Position numbers and translations under genes: made by a program. Positions 6,965 to 14,224 of a DNA stretch of 14,224 nt are shown piece after piece (position 1 is the stretch's first letter; each line of letters opens with the position of its first letter). The DNA comes from Firmicutes bacterium UBA4049. Its GTDB lineage: Bacteria > Bacillota > Desulfotomaculia > Desulfotomaculales > Nap2-2B. Under the pieces are notes generated by a model. The model saw only the letters and a program-made list of their open reading frames with translations, was not told where the DNA came from and did not search any database. The stretch is taken from assembly GCA_002382755.1 (NCBI GenBank), contig DFZT01000025.1, positions 1-14,224 of the forward strand, given 5' to 3'.

Positions 6965-7345
6965 ATGAGGTTTATTGAACGCTTTAATAGTATGCTGGCC
7001 GGAAAGCTGGCTGATTGGCTTTCAACGATGGCTATGTTTTACGGGGTTGCCTTCCTTGTCCTTCTGCCGTTAGTCTGGCAGCGGCCGACAAGCCTGGTTG
7101 GCTGGGCGCAGTACCTTATTTCAGTATTTTTTCAGGGCGTGGCGCTCCCGGTTCTTGGCTTTGTCTCCAAAAAGGAAGGTGAGCGAAACACCCAGATTCT
7201 GCAGGAGACTCATGACATGGTTATGGGTCAACTGGCAATTGTCCGGGCAGCCCTGGATCAGGCCAGGGACGAAAGGGATGATCTAAAGCTTTCTTTGCTG
7301 CAAATTGGGGCAAGGATGAACCGCTTAAAGCTGCCGGATGAATAG
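6965..7345 (+). CDS. Small membrane protein with two transmembrane helices and a C-terminal coiled coil
   Basis: A 126-residue protein of unknown function. Two hydrophobic segments are visible, about residues 23-38 (MAMFYGVAFLVLLPLV) and 45-67, joined by a short polar loop. A highly charged helix rich in heptad-like spacing (about 70-122: KKEGERNTQILQ, DQARDERDDLKLS) follows and probably forms a coiled coil in the cytoplasm. This layout recalls DUF1003 and low-affinity iron permease-like small proteins, but no diagnostic motif was recognised. The start is well supported by GGAAGG at 6953-6958, six bases before the ATG. It is a single plus-strand gene between minus-strand units, followed by a repeat-like element rather than another gene. 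Coding status is quite sure; function is not. Confidence 0.75.
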   Translation: MRFIERFNSMLAGKLADWLSTMAMFYGVAFLVLLPLVWQRPTSLVGWAQYLISVFFQGVALPVLGFVSKKEGERNTQILQETHDMVMGQLAIVRAALDQARDERDDLKLSLLQIGARMNRLKLPDE

Positions 7346-7385
7346 GGGGCGATTGCAAGAAGGTATTTATTTAGCGAACCCGGTA

Positions 7386-7530
7386 GGTACGGCATTGGCG
7401 CCGCTCACTCCGATGCTTTGCGCCGACAGTAACGCGGCTTCACCGCCGCTGGTTTCGTTCGGTTACCCTCGCATCGCCGGCTGCTGTTGCTGATGCTTCG
7501 AAAGTCGCTCGCTGTTGACAACGCCGTACC
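7386..7530. repeat. 145-bp GC-rich element with inverted ends (MITE- or REP-like)
   Basis: The ends ggtacggcattg (7386-7397) and caacgccgtacc (7519-7530) are inverted copies with one mismatch. The interior is much richer in G+C than its flanks and holds shorter repeated words (gatgctt at 7412-7418 and again near 7490; cgccg several times). It carries no convincing gene. Its sharp boundaries inside an intergenic space suggest a short mobile or dispersed element; copy number elsewhere in the genome is not visible here. Confidence 0.5.
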
Positions 7531-7585
7531 CTTTGGATGGTTTTTACTATATGCCTGCATAAGAAGTTTATTAACAAATTTAACT

Positions 7586-8044
7586 CTATTGTTGCTTGCC
7601 GATGCAGTTCATTTCATATAATTTATTTATTTTTACCAAATGGACTTCCTCATCGTTTCTAATCTCATTTAAGATGTCGTTAACCCTCTTGTACGGTGAA
7701 ATTTGAATCAATCCCGTATACTCCTGATAAGCTCCCTGCTCGCCTTGAATTGCGACGGCCAGTCCCTGGCAGTAGTCGGAAAATATAGGCGGGTTAACCG
7801 GCTGGGTAGCTTCCGGTGGTATTGTTCCTGTTAGATCCTCTAGAATGGCGGTTATTTTAGCCGCATGATCAAGTTCATCCCTGCGGGCCTCGGCAAAGGT
7901 TTCCACACCCGGGAATTTTTCCGACATATCGCGCAGCGTTGCGTAAAAAGCCGCTGTTGTTCTCTCGCTGACCAGGGCGGATTTTAAACCCAGGATCATC
8001 TGTTCAGGCTGCCTTTGAGCGTAATATCGTTTTTGTTTTCTCAC
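7586..8044 (-). CDS. Ferritin-like diiron protein (rubrerythrin-type four-helix domain)
   Basis: A 152-residue protein with the ligand pattern of ferritin-like diiron proteins. E27 (LVSERTTAAFY) and E57-L-D-H60 (RRDELDHAAKI) form the first half, E102 (IQGEQGAYQEY) and E132-E-V-H135 (RNDEEVHLVKI) the second. These are the two E...ExxH sets that hold two metals in a four-helix bundle. No rubredoxin-like CxxC domain is present. The start chosen is the GTG at 8044, because a perfect GGAGGT (minus strand, 8057-8052) lies seven bases upstream. An in-frame ATG at 8110 would read through that site and add an unlikely cysteine- and arginine-rich leader. Members of this family typically handle peroxide or iron in anaerobes; the exact reaction here is not known. 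It appears to be a single-gene unit. Confidence 0.85.
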   Translation of the reverse strand: MRKQKRYYAQRQPEQMILGLKSALVSERTTAAFYATLRDMSEKFPGVETFAEARRDELDHAAKITAILEDLTGTIPPEATQPVNPPIFSDYCQGLAVAIQGEQGAYQEYTGLIQISPYKRVNDILNEIRNDEEVHLVKINKLYEMNCIGKQQ

Positions 8045-8306
8045 CTTTTTTACCTCCGTTAAAAAATATTGTGGAAAGCCCTGCCTGGTTTTACGGCAGC
8101 AGCCCCGCACATGAAAATATGTTATATTTTATTCAAGCAGGGATATTTTGGTGAGAACATTACAGAACTTGATTCCTAAAAAAGGATTGAAAGCGGCTGG
8201 CCTGGCAAAACTGTTTTGCAGCGCAGAATCAAGAACAGATGGTGAAACATTCATATTGCCGGCATGATAATCTTTTAAATCACGGTCTGTTAAGCTTCCA
8301 AAAACA
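8045..8306. other. 262-base gap between the ferritin-like gene and corA
   Basis: No well-supported gene was seen. It holds the ribosome binding site of the ferritin-like gene and a 15-base palindrome, gcaaaactgttttgc (8205-8219). A 41-codon minus-strand frame (8129-8254) lacks a ribosome binding site and was not called. Confidence 0.5.
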
Positions 8307-9368
8307 TCAAAGCCACTTTTTCTTTCTAAAAAAAATGAGCATAAAAATACCGAGACACAACATGGTTAAAAGGACTGCCGGATAACCCAAACGCCAATTC
8401 AGCTCGGGCATATATTTGAAATTCATCCCGTAAACACCGGCAATAAAGGATAAAGGGATAAAAATAGTTGTAATAATCGTCAAAACTCTCATCACATCAT
8501 TAATTCTGTTGCTGATGCTGGAAAGGTAAATATCCATCATTTCTGAAAGCATATCCCGGAGAGTTTCAATGGTGTCAATGACCTGAATGGCATGGTCATA
8601 GACATCTTTTAAGTGCAGCACGGCAATATCCTCAAAGAAAGAAAGCTCCCCTCTCTGAAGGCTGCTGATGACTTCCCTGGAGGGCCAGATCGATTTTCGA
8701 ATCAGCAGCATTTCCCTTTTTAGCTGGTGGATTACGTGCAAAGTATTCCGTGTGGGATTGGTTACAAGCTCTTCCTCCAAAATATCCAGCTTAAGCCCGA
8801 CCTCCTCGAGGATTACAAAGTAATTATCCACGATGGCGTCAATCAAGGAATAGGCCAAATAATCCGCTCCCATCGCCCTGATTTTCCCGGCGCTGTTTTT
8901 AATCCTGGTTTTGATCGGCCGGAAGACATCTTCGCCGTTTTCCTGAAAAGTAATTACGAAATTAGAACCTATAATAAAACTAATCTGTTCTATCCCCAAT
9001 TTCTTCTCAGTATCGTAACTGAGAAATTTCAAAACTACAAAAAGATGTTCACCAAGATCCTCAACTTTCGGGCGCTGTTCCGAATTTACTATATCTTCAA
9101 GAATCAACGGGTGCAGGTTAAAATACTTTCCGATATTTTGTATCGTTTCCAAGTTGTGAATTCCGTTAATATCTATCCAGGTGATTACTGGCTTATCCTT
9201 CAGGGGCAGGAATTCTTTTATTTCTTTGATTTCTTTTGACTGATACTGACTTTCCGAAAACTCGGTCAAGGTGATTTTAACCTGGCAGCTTCTTTTTTGG
9301 CCTATATGCACTAAAGTTCCCGGGGGCAAACCGGCCTTGTCCGCTCTGGTGCCGATTGTATGGACCAT
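8307..9368 (-). CDS. corA: CorA-family magnesium/divalent metal transporter
   Basis: A 353-residue CorA-family protein, expected to form a pentameric channel in the cytoplasmic membrane for Mg2+ or related divalent ions. The family's hallmark YGMNF is present (GMN at 314-316) at the end of the first of two C-terminal membrane helices (about 292-312). The second helix (about 330-348) ends in a basic tail (FRKKKW). The long N-terminal part is soluble and rich in charged helices (EDIVNSEQRPKVE, ILEEELV), as expected for the cytoplasmic funnel. Length is normal for the family. AAGGAG lies eight bases before the ATG. It follows the deacetylase-family gene by only 15 bases, so the two are probably one transcript. 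Metal specificity cannot be read from sequence. Confidence 0.95.
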   Translation of the reverse strand: MVHTIGTRADKAGLPPGTLVHIGQKRSCQVKITLTEFSESQYQSKEIKEIKEFLPLKDKPVITWIDINGIHNLETIQNIGKYFNLHPLILEDIVNSEQRPKVEDLGEHLFVVLKFLSYDTEKKLGIEQISFIIGSNFVITFQENGEDVFRPIKTRIKNSAGKIRAMGADYLAYSLIDAIVDNYFVILEEVGLKLDILEEELVTNPTRNTLHVIHQLKREMLLIRKSIWPSREVISSLQRGELSFFEDIAVLHLKDVYDHAIQVIDTIETLRDMLSEMMDIYLSSISNRINDVMRVLTIITTIFIPLSFIAGVYGMNFKYMPELNWRLGYPAVLLTMLCLGIFMLIFFRKKKWL

Positions 9369-9383
9369 TTTAATTACTCCTTG

Positions 9384-10142
9384 CTATATTTGCTCCAGGC
9401 CGCTCAGCAGGGCTTTTGCGTTTAATCCCAAAACATTGTGATTATAACCGCCCTCTAAGACTGTGAAAACTTTTCCCTGGCAGACACGCCCGGCGGATTG
9501 ACTGATTATTTTTCCTGTTTCAGTGTAATCCCCGGTAGTCAAAAGGCGTCCCCAGTCAGATATATGCCTGTCAAAGCCGGCTGAAACCCCGATTATGCCA
9601 TATCCCTTTTCATTTTCCAAGACATCTTTGAGGTCATTTAAAAAATCCTCCCGGGTCTTGCCTGATACGTGATGGTAGATAACGTCCGATCTCCCGTGAA
9701 AAATTTTTTCAGTTCCGTCCCCGAAATGCAGGTCAATATCAACAATCAGAGCTTTATTAACAACACCGCTTCTGATCAGCTTTTCAACCGCCACGGCAAT
9801 ATTGTTAAAATAGCAAAAACCCCAGCATGAACCCGGGCTGGCATGGTGTCCGGGGGGCCTGATCAATCCAAACGCTTTTTTGCCGCTGACCGCCAGTTCC
9901 GATGCTTTGATTGCTCCTCCCACAGCCAGTGAGGCAACTTCGAACAGCTGCGGATTTCTTTTAAACCGTTCAAGGTGTTCTGTTTTATGCACTAATAATA
10001 TATCTGTCTCGCTTGCAGGTTCGGGCCGGACAAAAGGGTAGGATTTGATCAATTCATCATACATGCTGTCCATCCTTCCATAAGCCGCCGCCGGATCGCA
10101 AGCGTACACCTCCCTGTACCGCTCGTGAAATACCACCTGCAT
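9384..10142 (-). CDS. Histone deacetylase-family hydrolase (AcuC/acetylpolyamine amidohydrolase-like)
   Basis: A 252-residue zinc-dependent deacetylase-fold protein; relatives remove acetyl groups from lysine or polyamines. Core motifs are in place: RPPGHHA (H99-H100), WGFCYFNNIA (107-116), the metal ligands D137 and H139 in DIDLHFGDGT and D191 in SAGFDRH, and the active-site tyrosine in EGGYN (Y233). The family's usual DxHHG reads D-L-H-F-G here, with Phe in place of the second His. At 252 residues it is shorter than the common 300-plus. The ATG at 10142 has only a weak, distant purine-rich site (GAGGGG), so the start is less certain. It is the first gene of a unit with corA and is divergent from the tRNA-modification gene. 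The substrate is unknown. Confidence 0.87.
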   Translation of the reverse strand: MQVVFHERYREVYACDPAAAYGRMDSMYDELIKSYPFVRPEPASETDILLVHKTEHLERFKRNPQLFEVASLAVGGAIKASELAVSGKKAFGLIRPPGHHASPGSCWGFCYFNNIAVAVEKLIRSGVVNKALIVDIDLHFGDGTEKIFHGRSDVIYHHVSGKTREDFLNDLKDVLENEKGYGIIGVSAGFDRHISDWGRLLTTGDYTETGKIISQSAGRVCQGKVFTVLEGGYNHNVLGLNAKALLSGLEQI

Positions 10143-10188
10143 ATGCGTTTAAACCCCTCTCATGATTAGATTATCCTTTTGCTTATGG

Positions 10189-10194
10189 TATAAT
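10189..10194 (+). promoter_or_regulatory. Likely -10 element (TATAAT) for the Sua5-family gene
   Basis: A perfect TATAAT lies 34 bases before the start codon in the 86-base divergent gap. No good -35 box is found at 16-18 bases upstream (TTAGAT is the closest), so this is a partial promoter call. Confidence 0.4.
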
Positions 10195-10228
10195 AATAAA
10201 AACGTGCAGGCAAGCAAATTAGATAAAC

Positions 10229-11305
10229 ATGGCGTGGTTAAACGTGTCCCAAAATTCAGTAAGGCTATGGAAAGTCGATCCGTTAAGACCGGACGGCAAG
10301 GTTATTCAAAAGGCGGCGTCAATCCTCCGCTCCGGAGGGCTGGTAGCTTTCCCGACAGAAACCGTTTATGGGTTGGGGGCCAACGCTTTTGACAGGGAGG
10401 CGCTGGCAGGCATATTCAGGGTGAAGGGCAGGCCGCAGGACAACCCTTTGATTGTTCACGTAGCTGACCGAAAAACAGTTTTTCAGCTGGCCGCCGAGAC
10501 GCCGCAAAGAGCCATAATTCTGATGGATACTTTTTGGCCGGGGCCCTTGACGATTATTTTGCCCAAAAACTCTTTAATACCGGATGAAGTCAGCGCGGGT
10601 TTAAACAGCGTTGCTTTAAGAATGCCTGCCCATCCTGTAGCGCTGGAATTAATCAGGGAAGCTGGAATACCGGTTGCCGCCCCCAGCGCAAATCTTTCGG
10701 GCCGACCGAGTCCGACTACCGCCGGGCATGTTTTAAAAGATTTGGGTAACTTAATTGATGCTGTATTGGATGGCGGGCCTGCGGATCTGGGGCTTGAATC
10801 AACTGTTTTGGACTTGACCTTGGATGTTCCGGCAATACTACGTCCCGGTGGCGTAACACCGGAGGAAATATCCCGTGTTATCGGCGGGCTGCAAATATAT
10901 TCCTCGTCCGCGGAAGAAAACTTAAATAAGGCTCCTGTTCGCTCCCCCGGGATGAAGTACAAGCACTACGCCCCGGAGGCGCCCGTTTTTATTATTGAAG
11001 GAGAGCCTTTAAAAGTTGCCCGGCGGCTCGGTGAGCTGCTGCGCCAATACCAGGCTGAAGGGAAAAAAGTTGGCGTGCTTGCATATGAGGAGAACGCGCA
11101 ATTTTATAGCTGCGGGGAATTAATTGTCGCCGGCCGGCGGCAGGAGCCCGCAGGGGTTGCTGCCCGGTTATACAGCGCCCTGCGCCATTTTGATGAGCTC
11201 GGTGTGGATGTTATTCTGGCCGAAGGCATGGAGCCCAAGGGTTTAGGCCTGGCAATCATGAACAGGTTGTACAGGGCTGCAGGAGGCAGGGTAATCCGCG
11301 TTTAA
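10229..11305 (+). CDS. ywlC: Threonylcarbamoyl-AMP synthase (Sua5/YwlC type)
   Basis: A 358-residue enzyme that makes threonylcarbamoyl-AMP from threonine, bicarbonate and ATP, the first step of t6A modification at position 37 of ANN-decoding tRNAs. The N-terminal YrdC-like domain (about 24-210) carries LVAFPTETVYGLG (38-50), FRVKGRPQDNPLIVHV (63-78), the conserved SANLSGRPSPTT (153-164), and ESTVLD. The hinge SPGMKYKHYAP (239-249) leads to the C-terminal Sua5 domain (about 250-350), so this is the long form. The ATG at 10229 has no clear ribosome binding site; GTG at 10244 is an in-frame alternative that would lose five residues. It opens the plus-strand housekeeping run, as ywlC lies close to ywlE in Bacillus. 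Confidence 0.95.
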   Translation: MAWLNVSQNSVRLWKVDPLRPDGKVIQKAASILRSGGLVAFPTETVYGLGANAFDREALAGIFRVKGRPQDNPLIVHVADRKTVFQLAAETPQRAIILMDTFWPGPLTIILPKNSLIPDEVSAGLNSVALRMPAHPVALELIREAGIPVAAPSANLSGRPSPTTAGHVLKDLGNLIDAVLDGGPADLGLESTVLDLTLDVPAILRPGGVTPEEISRVIGGLQIYSSSAEENLNKAPVRSPGMKYKHYAPEAPVFIIEGEPLKVARRLGELLRQYQAEGKKVGVLAYEENAQFYSCGELIVAGRRQEPAGVAARLYSALRHFDELGVDVILAEGMEPKGLGLAIMNRLYRAAGGRVIRV

Positions 11306-11345
11306 ATAAAATCAAAAACCCGAAAAAAACGGCTGAAAACGCGGG

Positions 11346-11804
11346 GTGAGGGAAATAAAAATACTCTTTGTCTGCTCTGGCAATACCTGCCGGAGCGTAA
11401 TGGCCGGGGCGCTGGCTAAAAAAGCTTTGCAGGCTAGGGGGAAGGACCGGGAAAACCAGGTGATGTCCGCGGGTACTTCCGCCCTGCCCAATGACGGCGC
11501 TTCCGCCGGCGCGATTGAAGCGATGAAAGAGTCGCAGATAGATGTAACAGGCCATAAAGCGGTTCTTTTAACGTGTGATTTAGTCAAAGAAGCAGATTTG
11601 ATTTTAACGATGACAAGGTCGCATAAACAGCAGGTAGGGCAGCTTGAACCTGGTTCAAAGGGAAAAACTTTTACACTTGCCGAATTTGCCGGAAAAGGTT
11701 CGGATATAATTGATCCTTTCGGGCGTTCCCTGGATTTGTACAGGCAGTGTGCGGCAGAATTGCGTTATCTTATCGGGCTTGCCCTTGAAAAATTAGCGAT
11801 CTAG
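11346..11804 (+). CDS. ywlE: Low-molecular-weight protein phosphatase, probably protein-arginine phosphatase (YwlE-like)
   Basis: A 152-residue phosphatase of the low-molecular-weight tyrosine phosphatase fold. The P-loop is C10-S-G-N-T-C-R16-S near the N-terminus, and the general-acid loop is D123-P-F-G. Threonine at position 14, where tyrosine phosphatases usually have isoleucine, is the feature that marks YwlE-type arginine phosphatases, which reverse McsB arginine phosphorylation. This supports the arginine assignment by homology, not by test. The start is GTG at 11346 with no strong ribosome binding site; the P-loop position fits the family, so the start is likely right. It lies 40 bases after the Sua5-type gene. 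The usual RSPMAEA after the P-loop reads RSVMAGA here, a mild deviation. Confidence 0.9.
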   Translation: MREIKILFVCSGNTCRSVMAGALAKKALQARGKDRENQVMSAGTSALPNDGASAGAIEAMKESQIDVTGHKAVLLTCDLVKEADLILTMTRSHKQQVGQLEPGSKGKTFTLAEFAGKGSDIIDPFGRSLDLYRQCAAELRYLIGLALEKLAI

Positions 11805-11901
11805 CAGCTTTTTGAGCAAGAGGAAAATGTCGGTTGATGTAGAAATATACTTTCAGCAAAAAAGCAAAATATAACCTGGCAATAAGGAGGCGCCGGATAA
11901 T

Positions 11902-12357
11902 TTGCAAATTGCGGTCGGCGGGGATCATGCCGGATGGAAGCTAAAAGAAGAAATAATTTTATACTTGAAGGAAAAAAATCTGTCTTATCATGATTTTGGT
12001 TCTTTTTCAGCGCAAGAGTCAGTTGATTACCCTGATTTTGCGCTGCTTGTAGCTGAGGCGGTCCGTTCCGGCGAATATGATCTGGGCATCCTCTGCTGCG
12101 GTACGGGGATTGGTGTCTCTATGGCCGCAAACAAAGTACCGGGGATAAGGGCGGCTTTGTGTCACGATACGTTTTCCGCGCGGGCTTCCAGAGAGCATAA
12201 CGACGCGAATATTTTAACCCTTGGAGAAAGAGTAATTGGTCCCGGCCTGGCCAGGGAAATAGTTGATGTGTGGCTGAAAGCGGTCTTTCAAGGCGGCCGC
12301 CATGCCCGGCGGACGGAAAAAATAGCACAAATTGAGAACAAATATATTAAAATATAG
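11902..12357 (+). CDS. rpiB: Ribose-5-phosphate isomerase B (RpiB/LacAB family)
   Basis: A 151-residue isomerase of the RpiB/LacAB family, interconverting ribose 5-phosphate and ribulose 5-phosphate in the non-oxidative pentose phosphate pathway. Catalytic features match the E. coli numbering: GGDHAG (6-11), C66 in CCGTGIG as the base, H99 in SREHND, and the NILTLGERVIG strand (103-113). The start is TTG at 11902, supported by AAGGAGG at 11884-11890; the protein begins directly with the first strand (QIAVGGDHAG), so no longer start is needed. It lies between ywlE and glyA, as in Bacillus (ywlE-ywlF-ywlG-glyA), though ywlG is missing here. Allose-6-phosphate activity, seen in some relatives, cannot be excluded. 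Confidence 0.95.
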   Translation: MQIAVGGDHAGWKLKEEIILYLKEKNLSYHDFGSFSAQESVDYPDFALLVAEAVRSGEYDLGILCCGTGIGVSMAANKVPGIRAALCHDTFSARASREHNDANILTLGERVIGPGLAREIVDVWLKAVFQGGRHARRTEKIAQIENKYIKI

Positions 12358-12390
12358 ATTATTGCTCTATGAGCGGAAAAGGAGACAGGT

Positions 12391-13644
12391 ATGTTCAAAG
12401 ATTCATTAGCAGCGGCAGATCCGGAGATCGCAAGGGTGATCAACCTGGAAATAGAACGGCAGCAGGATACCCTTGAATTCATCGCTTCCGAAAATTCGGT
12501 AAGTCTGGCTGTATTGGAAGCGCAGGGTTCGGTTTTAACGAACAAATACGCCGAAGGATATCCGGGAAAGCGTTATTACGGCGGCTGCCGGTATGTTGAC
12601 ATGGCGGAGCAGCTGGTAATTGAACGCGCAAAAATAATTTTCGGCGCGGAACATGTTAACGCCCAGCCCCATTCCGGTACGCAGGCCAACTTCGCAGTTT
12701 ATATGGCGCTTCTTAAACCGGGTGATACAATCCTAAGCATGAGCCTTGCCCACGGCGGGCATTTGACCCATGGAAGCTCTTTAAGCATGTCGGGAAAATT
12801 TTATAAGATTGTTCACTATGGCGTGGATGAACAAACCGGAGTAATTGATTATGACCAGGTGCTGAAAACTGCCCTTGAATGCAAACCTCAGTTAATTGTA
12901 GCCGGCGCCAGCGCTTACCCGCGCACACTTGATTTTGAACGGTTCGGGGAAATCGCCCGGCAGGCGGGGGCCTTGCTGATGGTCGATATGGCGCACATTG
13001 CCGGTCTTATTGCAGCAGGGGAACACGCGAATCCGGTTCCGCACGCCGATGTTGTTACGACGACCACCCACAAGACCCTGCGCGGGCCTCGCGGCGGGCT
13101 GATTTTATGCCGGGAGGAATATGCTACCAAGATAAACAGGGCCCTTTTTCCAGGTCTTCAGGGAGGCCCATTAATGCATGTGATCGCCGCCAAAGCGGTG
13201 GCTCTTTGGGAAGCCATGCAGCCTGAATTTGCAACCTACCAGCGCCAGGTTGTTAAAAACGCCCGTTCTCTTGCGGAGGCTCTGCTGCAAAAAGGTTTTA
13301 ACCTTGTCGGCGGCGGAACGGACACACATTTAATTCTGGTAGATCTAAGGGGCAGGGATATAACCGGCGCCCAGGCGGAGGAAGTTCTGGACAGGATTGG
13401 CATTACCGTGAACAAGAACGCAATTCCCTTTGATCCAAGGCCACCCGCTATAGCCAGCGGTATCCGGATAGGAACTCCCGCGGTAACCACCCGTGGTTTG
13501 GACGAAAAAGATATGCGGCAGGTGGCGGAAGTTATCAGCCTGGCGATAAACAACAGGGATGATGAAGAAAAACTGCGGCAATGTTCCGAGGTTGTCCGGG
13601 ATCTTTGTCTCAAGTACCCGTTGTATGAAAAATTGTCATCATAA
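12391..13644 (+). CDS. glyA: Serine hydroxymethyltransferase
   Basis: A full-length 417-residue PLP enzyme that converts serine and tetrahydrofolate to glycine and methylene-tetrahydrofolate, the main entry to one-carbon metabolism. Family motifs are continuous: [11 protein letters not shown] (28-38), [17 protein letters not shown] (50-66), [10 protein letters not shown] (91-100), VDMAHIAGL, and the PLP lysine K228 in [14 protein letters not shown]. The C-terminal [12 protein letters not shown] is present too. AAGGAGA at 12379-12385 lies just before the ATG. It is 33 bases from rpiB and 28 from the deaminase gene, so the three are probably one transcript. Its methylene-tetrahydrofolate feeds dTMP synthesis, which also uses the dUMP that the next gene's product would supply. 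Confidence 0.98.
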   Translation: MFKDSLAAADPEIARVINLEIERQQDTLEFIASENSVSLAVLEAQGSVLTNKYAEGYPGKRYYGGCRYVDMAEQLVIERAKIIFGAEHVNAQPHSGTQANFAVYMALLKPGDTILSMSLAHGGHLTHGSSLSMSGKFYKIVHYGVDEQTGVIDYDQVLKTALECKPQLIVAGASAYPRTLDFERFGEIARQAGALLMVDMAHIAGLIAAGEHANPVPHADVVTTTTHKTLRGPRGGLILCREEYATKINRALFPGLQGGPLMHVIAAKAVALWEAMQPEFATYQRQVVKNARSLAEALLQKGFNLVGGGTDTHLILVDLRGRDITGAQAEEVLDRIGITVNKNAIPFDPRPPAIASGIRIGTPAVTTRGLDEKDMRQVAEVISLAINNRDDEEKLRQCSEVVRDLCLKYPLYEKLSS

Positions 13645-13672
13645 TTTTGAAGAATGCGTGAGGTTTTGACGC

Positions 13673-14122
13673 ATGGCAATTCAACGTCCCTCATTCGATG
13701 AAGTGTACATGGATGTCGTGGAGGTAATTTCGCGCCGTTCAACCTGCCTGCGCAAAAAAGTGGGCGCTGTTGTTGTGGTGGACAGGCGGATTATTTCCCA
13801 CGGGTACAATGGAGTAGTCAGCGGCGAAGCTCATTGCTGCGACACGGGGGTCTGCTTAAAAATTCAGGCGGGCAGGGAAGATTTCAAGCCCTGCATGCAT
13901 GCCGAACAGAACGCCGTCTGTCTTTGCGCAAAGCGCGGGCTGGCGGTCAGAGGCGGGATTATTTATGTAAATGCGGATATCTGCGTTACCTGCGCCAAAC
14001 TGATCGTAAGCTGCGAGTTCAGCCGGGCGGTAGTTCGGCGTGATTATAAGAGTACCGGTGAAGGGATAGATTTTCTGTTAAAGTACGGCGTTCAGGTTGA
14101 TTTGTGGCCAAGTGGCAAGTAG
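13673..14122 (+). CDS. comEB: dCMP deaminase family protein (ComEB-like)
   Basis: A 149-residue zinc-dependent deaminase of the dCMP deaminase/ComEB family, expected to convert dCMP to dUMP. The zinc site is H76-A-E78 (MHAEQNA) with C104-V-T-C107; the residue before the first of these cysteines is Ile instead of the usual Pro of PCxxC. The N-terminal part has the family's SRRSTCLRKKVGAVVV (20-35) and HGYNG (43-47), and an extra cysteine-rich stretch around HCCDTGVC (54-61) that in relatives also contributes to metal or substrate binding. The ATG at 13673 follows a GAGG at moderate distance. It is the last complete gene of the glyA unit. The comEB name reflects homology to the Bacillus competence locus gene, not evidence of a competence role. 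Confidence 0.93.
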   Translation: MAIQRPSFDEVYMDVVEVISRRSTCLRKKVGAVVVVDRRIISHGYNGVVSGEAHCCDTGVCLKIQAGREDFKPCMHAEQNAVCLCAKRGLAVRGGIIYVNADICVTCAKLIVSCEFSRAVVRRDYKSTGEGIDFLLKYGVQVDLWPSGK

Positions 14123-14224
14123 GGACGGTTCTTAAAGGGTTCAATTGGAAGTTTTGCGAAGAAAAAGGGCTCAAATATCAGGCAACTCCTGGTTTTGAGG
14201 AGGCTGATTGAGAACCCGTGTAAA
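14123..14224 (+). other. Tail region with imperfect inverted repeat and a possible start of the next gene
   Basis: acggttcttaa (14125-14135) and ttgagaacccgt (14208-14219) are imperfect inverted copies, and the GGGACGGTTCT word next to the deaminase stop resembles ends of short transposon-related repeats common in clostridia (recalled, not searched). Separately, GAGGAGG at 14197-14203 followed by TTG at 14208 could begin another gene running out of the window (first residues M-R-T-R-V). The spacing of four bases is tight, so both readings are weak. Confidence 0.3.

Noticed and set aside
8045..8110. Upstream in-frame ATG at 8110 as start of the ferritin-like gene
   Set aside because: It would translate through a perfect GGAGGT site seven bases before the GTG at 8044 and add an unlikely leader. 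The GTG start is preferred.
8129..8254. A 41-codon minus-strand reading frame between corA and the ferritin-like gene
   Set aside because: No ribosome binding site before its ATG, no recognisable motif, and the frame overlaps an equally plausible plus-strand frame. It is more likely chance.
9003..9024. Inverted repeat ttctcagt/actgagaa inside corA
   Set aside because: Only 8 bp per arm within coding sequence and not near a gene end or a run of T's; likely chance.

Overview
The window looks like a chromosomal segment of a Gram-positive anaerobe, most likely a Peptococcaceae-type clostridium (Pelotomaculum/Desulfotomaculum-like). This is an inference from three things: strong GGAGG-type ribosome binding sites with GTG and TTG starts, a selenium-type YedE/TusA pair, and a Sua5-YwlE-RpiB-GlyA-ComEB housekeeping cluster in the usual Firmicutes order. 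No rRNA, tRNA or CRISPR array was seen.

Region 1 (1-5200, plus strand) is the distal part of a type III restriction-modification operon. It holds the C-terminal part of the methyltransferase/specificity subunit Mod (its start is outside the window), a RhuM-family gene, and a complete Res helicase-endonuclease. RhuM and Res overlap by 4 bases. The mod gene is interrupted by an element of about 434 bp (155-588) that carries a complete 121-residue four-helix-bundle (S23/IVS-family) gene in another reading frame. Complementary ends bound it, and the mod frame stays open all the way through. It resembles the intervening sequences of 23S rRNA genes but sits inside a protein gene, and it is the most interesting object here. 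A hairpin at 5156-5198 probably ends transcription from both sides.

Region 2 (5296-6592, minus strand) is a two-gene unit, yedE then a TusA-like gene, overlapping by 11 bases. It probably serves import and handling of selenium or reduced sulfur. A 372-base AT-rich gap with a terminator-like hairpin lies upstream of yedE.

Region 3 (6965-10142) mixes accessory genes: a small two-helix membrane protein (plus), a 145-bp repeat-like element with inverted ends, a ferritin-like diiron protein (minus), and a minus-strand pair of a histone-deacetylase-family hydrolase followed by a CorA metal transporter.

Region 4 (10229-14122, plus strand) is a conserved housekeeping run: threonylcarbamoyl-AMP synthase (tRNA t6A), a low-molecular-weight protein (arginine) phosphatase, ribose-5-phosphate isomerase B, serine hydroxymethyltransferase and a dCMP deaminase-like protein. 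Pentose phosphate, one-carbon and deoxynucleotide metabolism are thus linked in one direction. The last 100 bases may hold a decayed repeat end and the start of the next gene.
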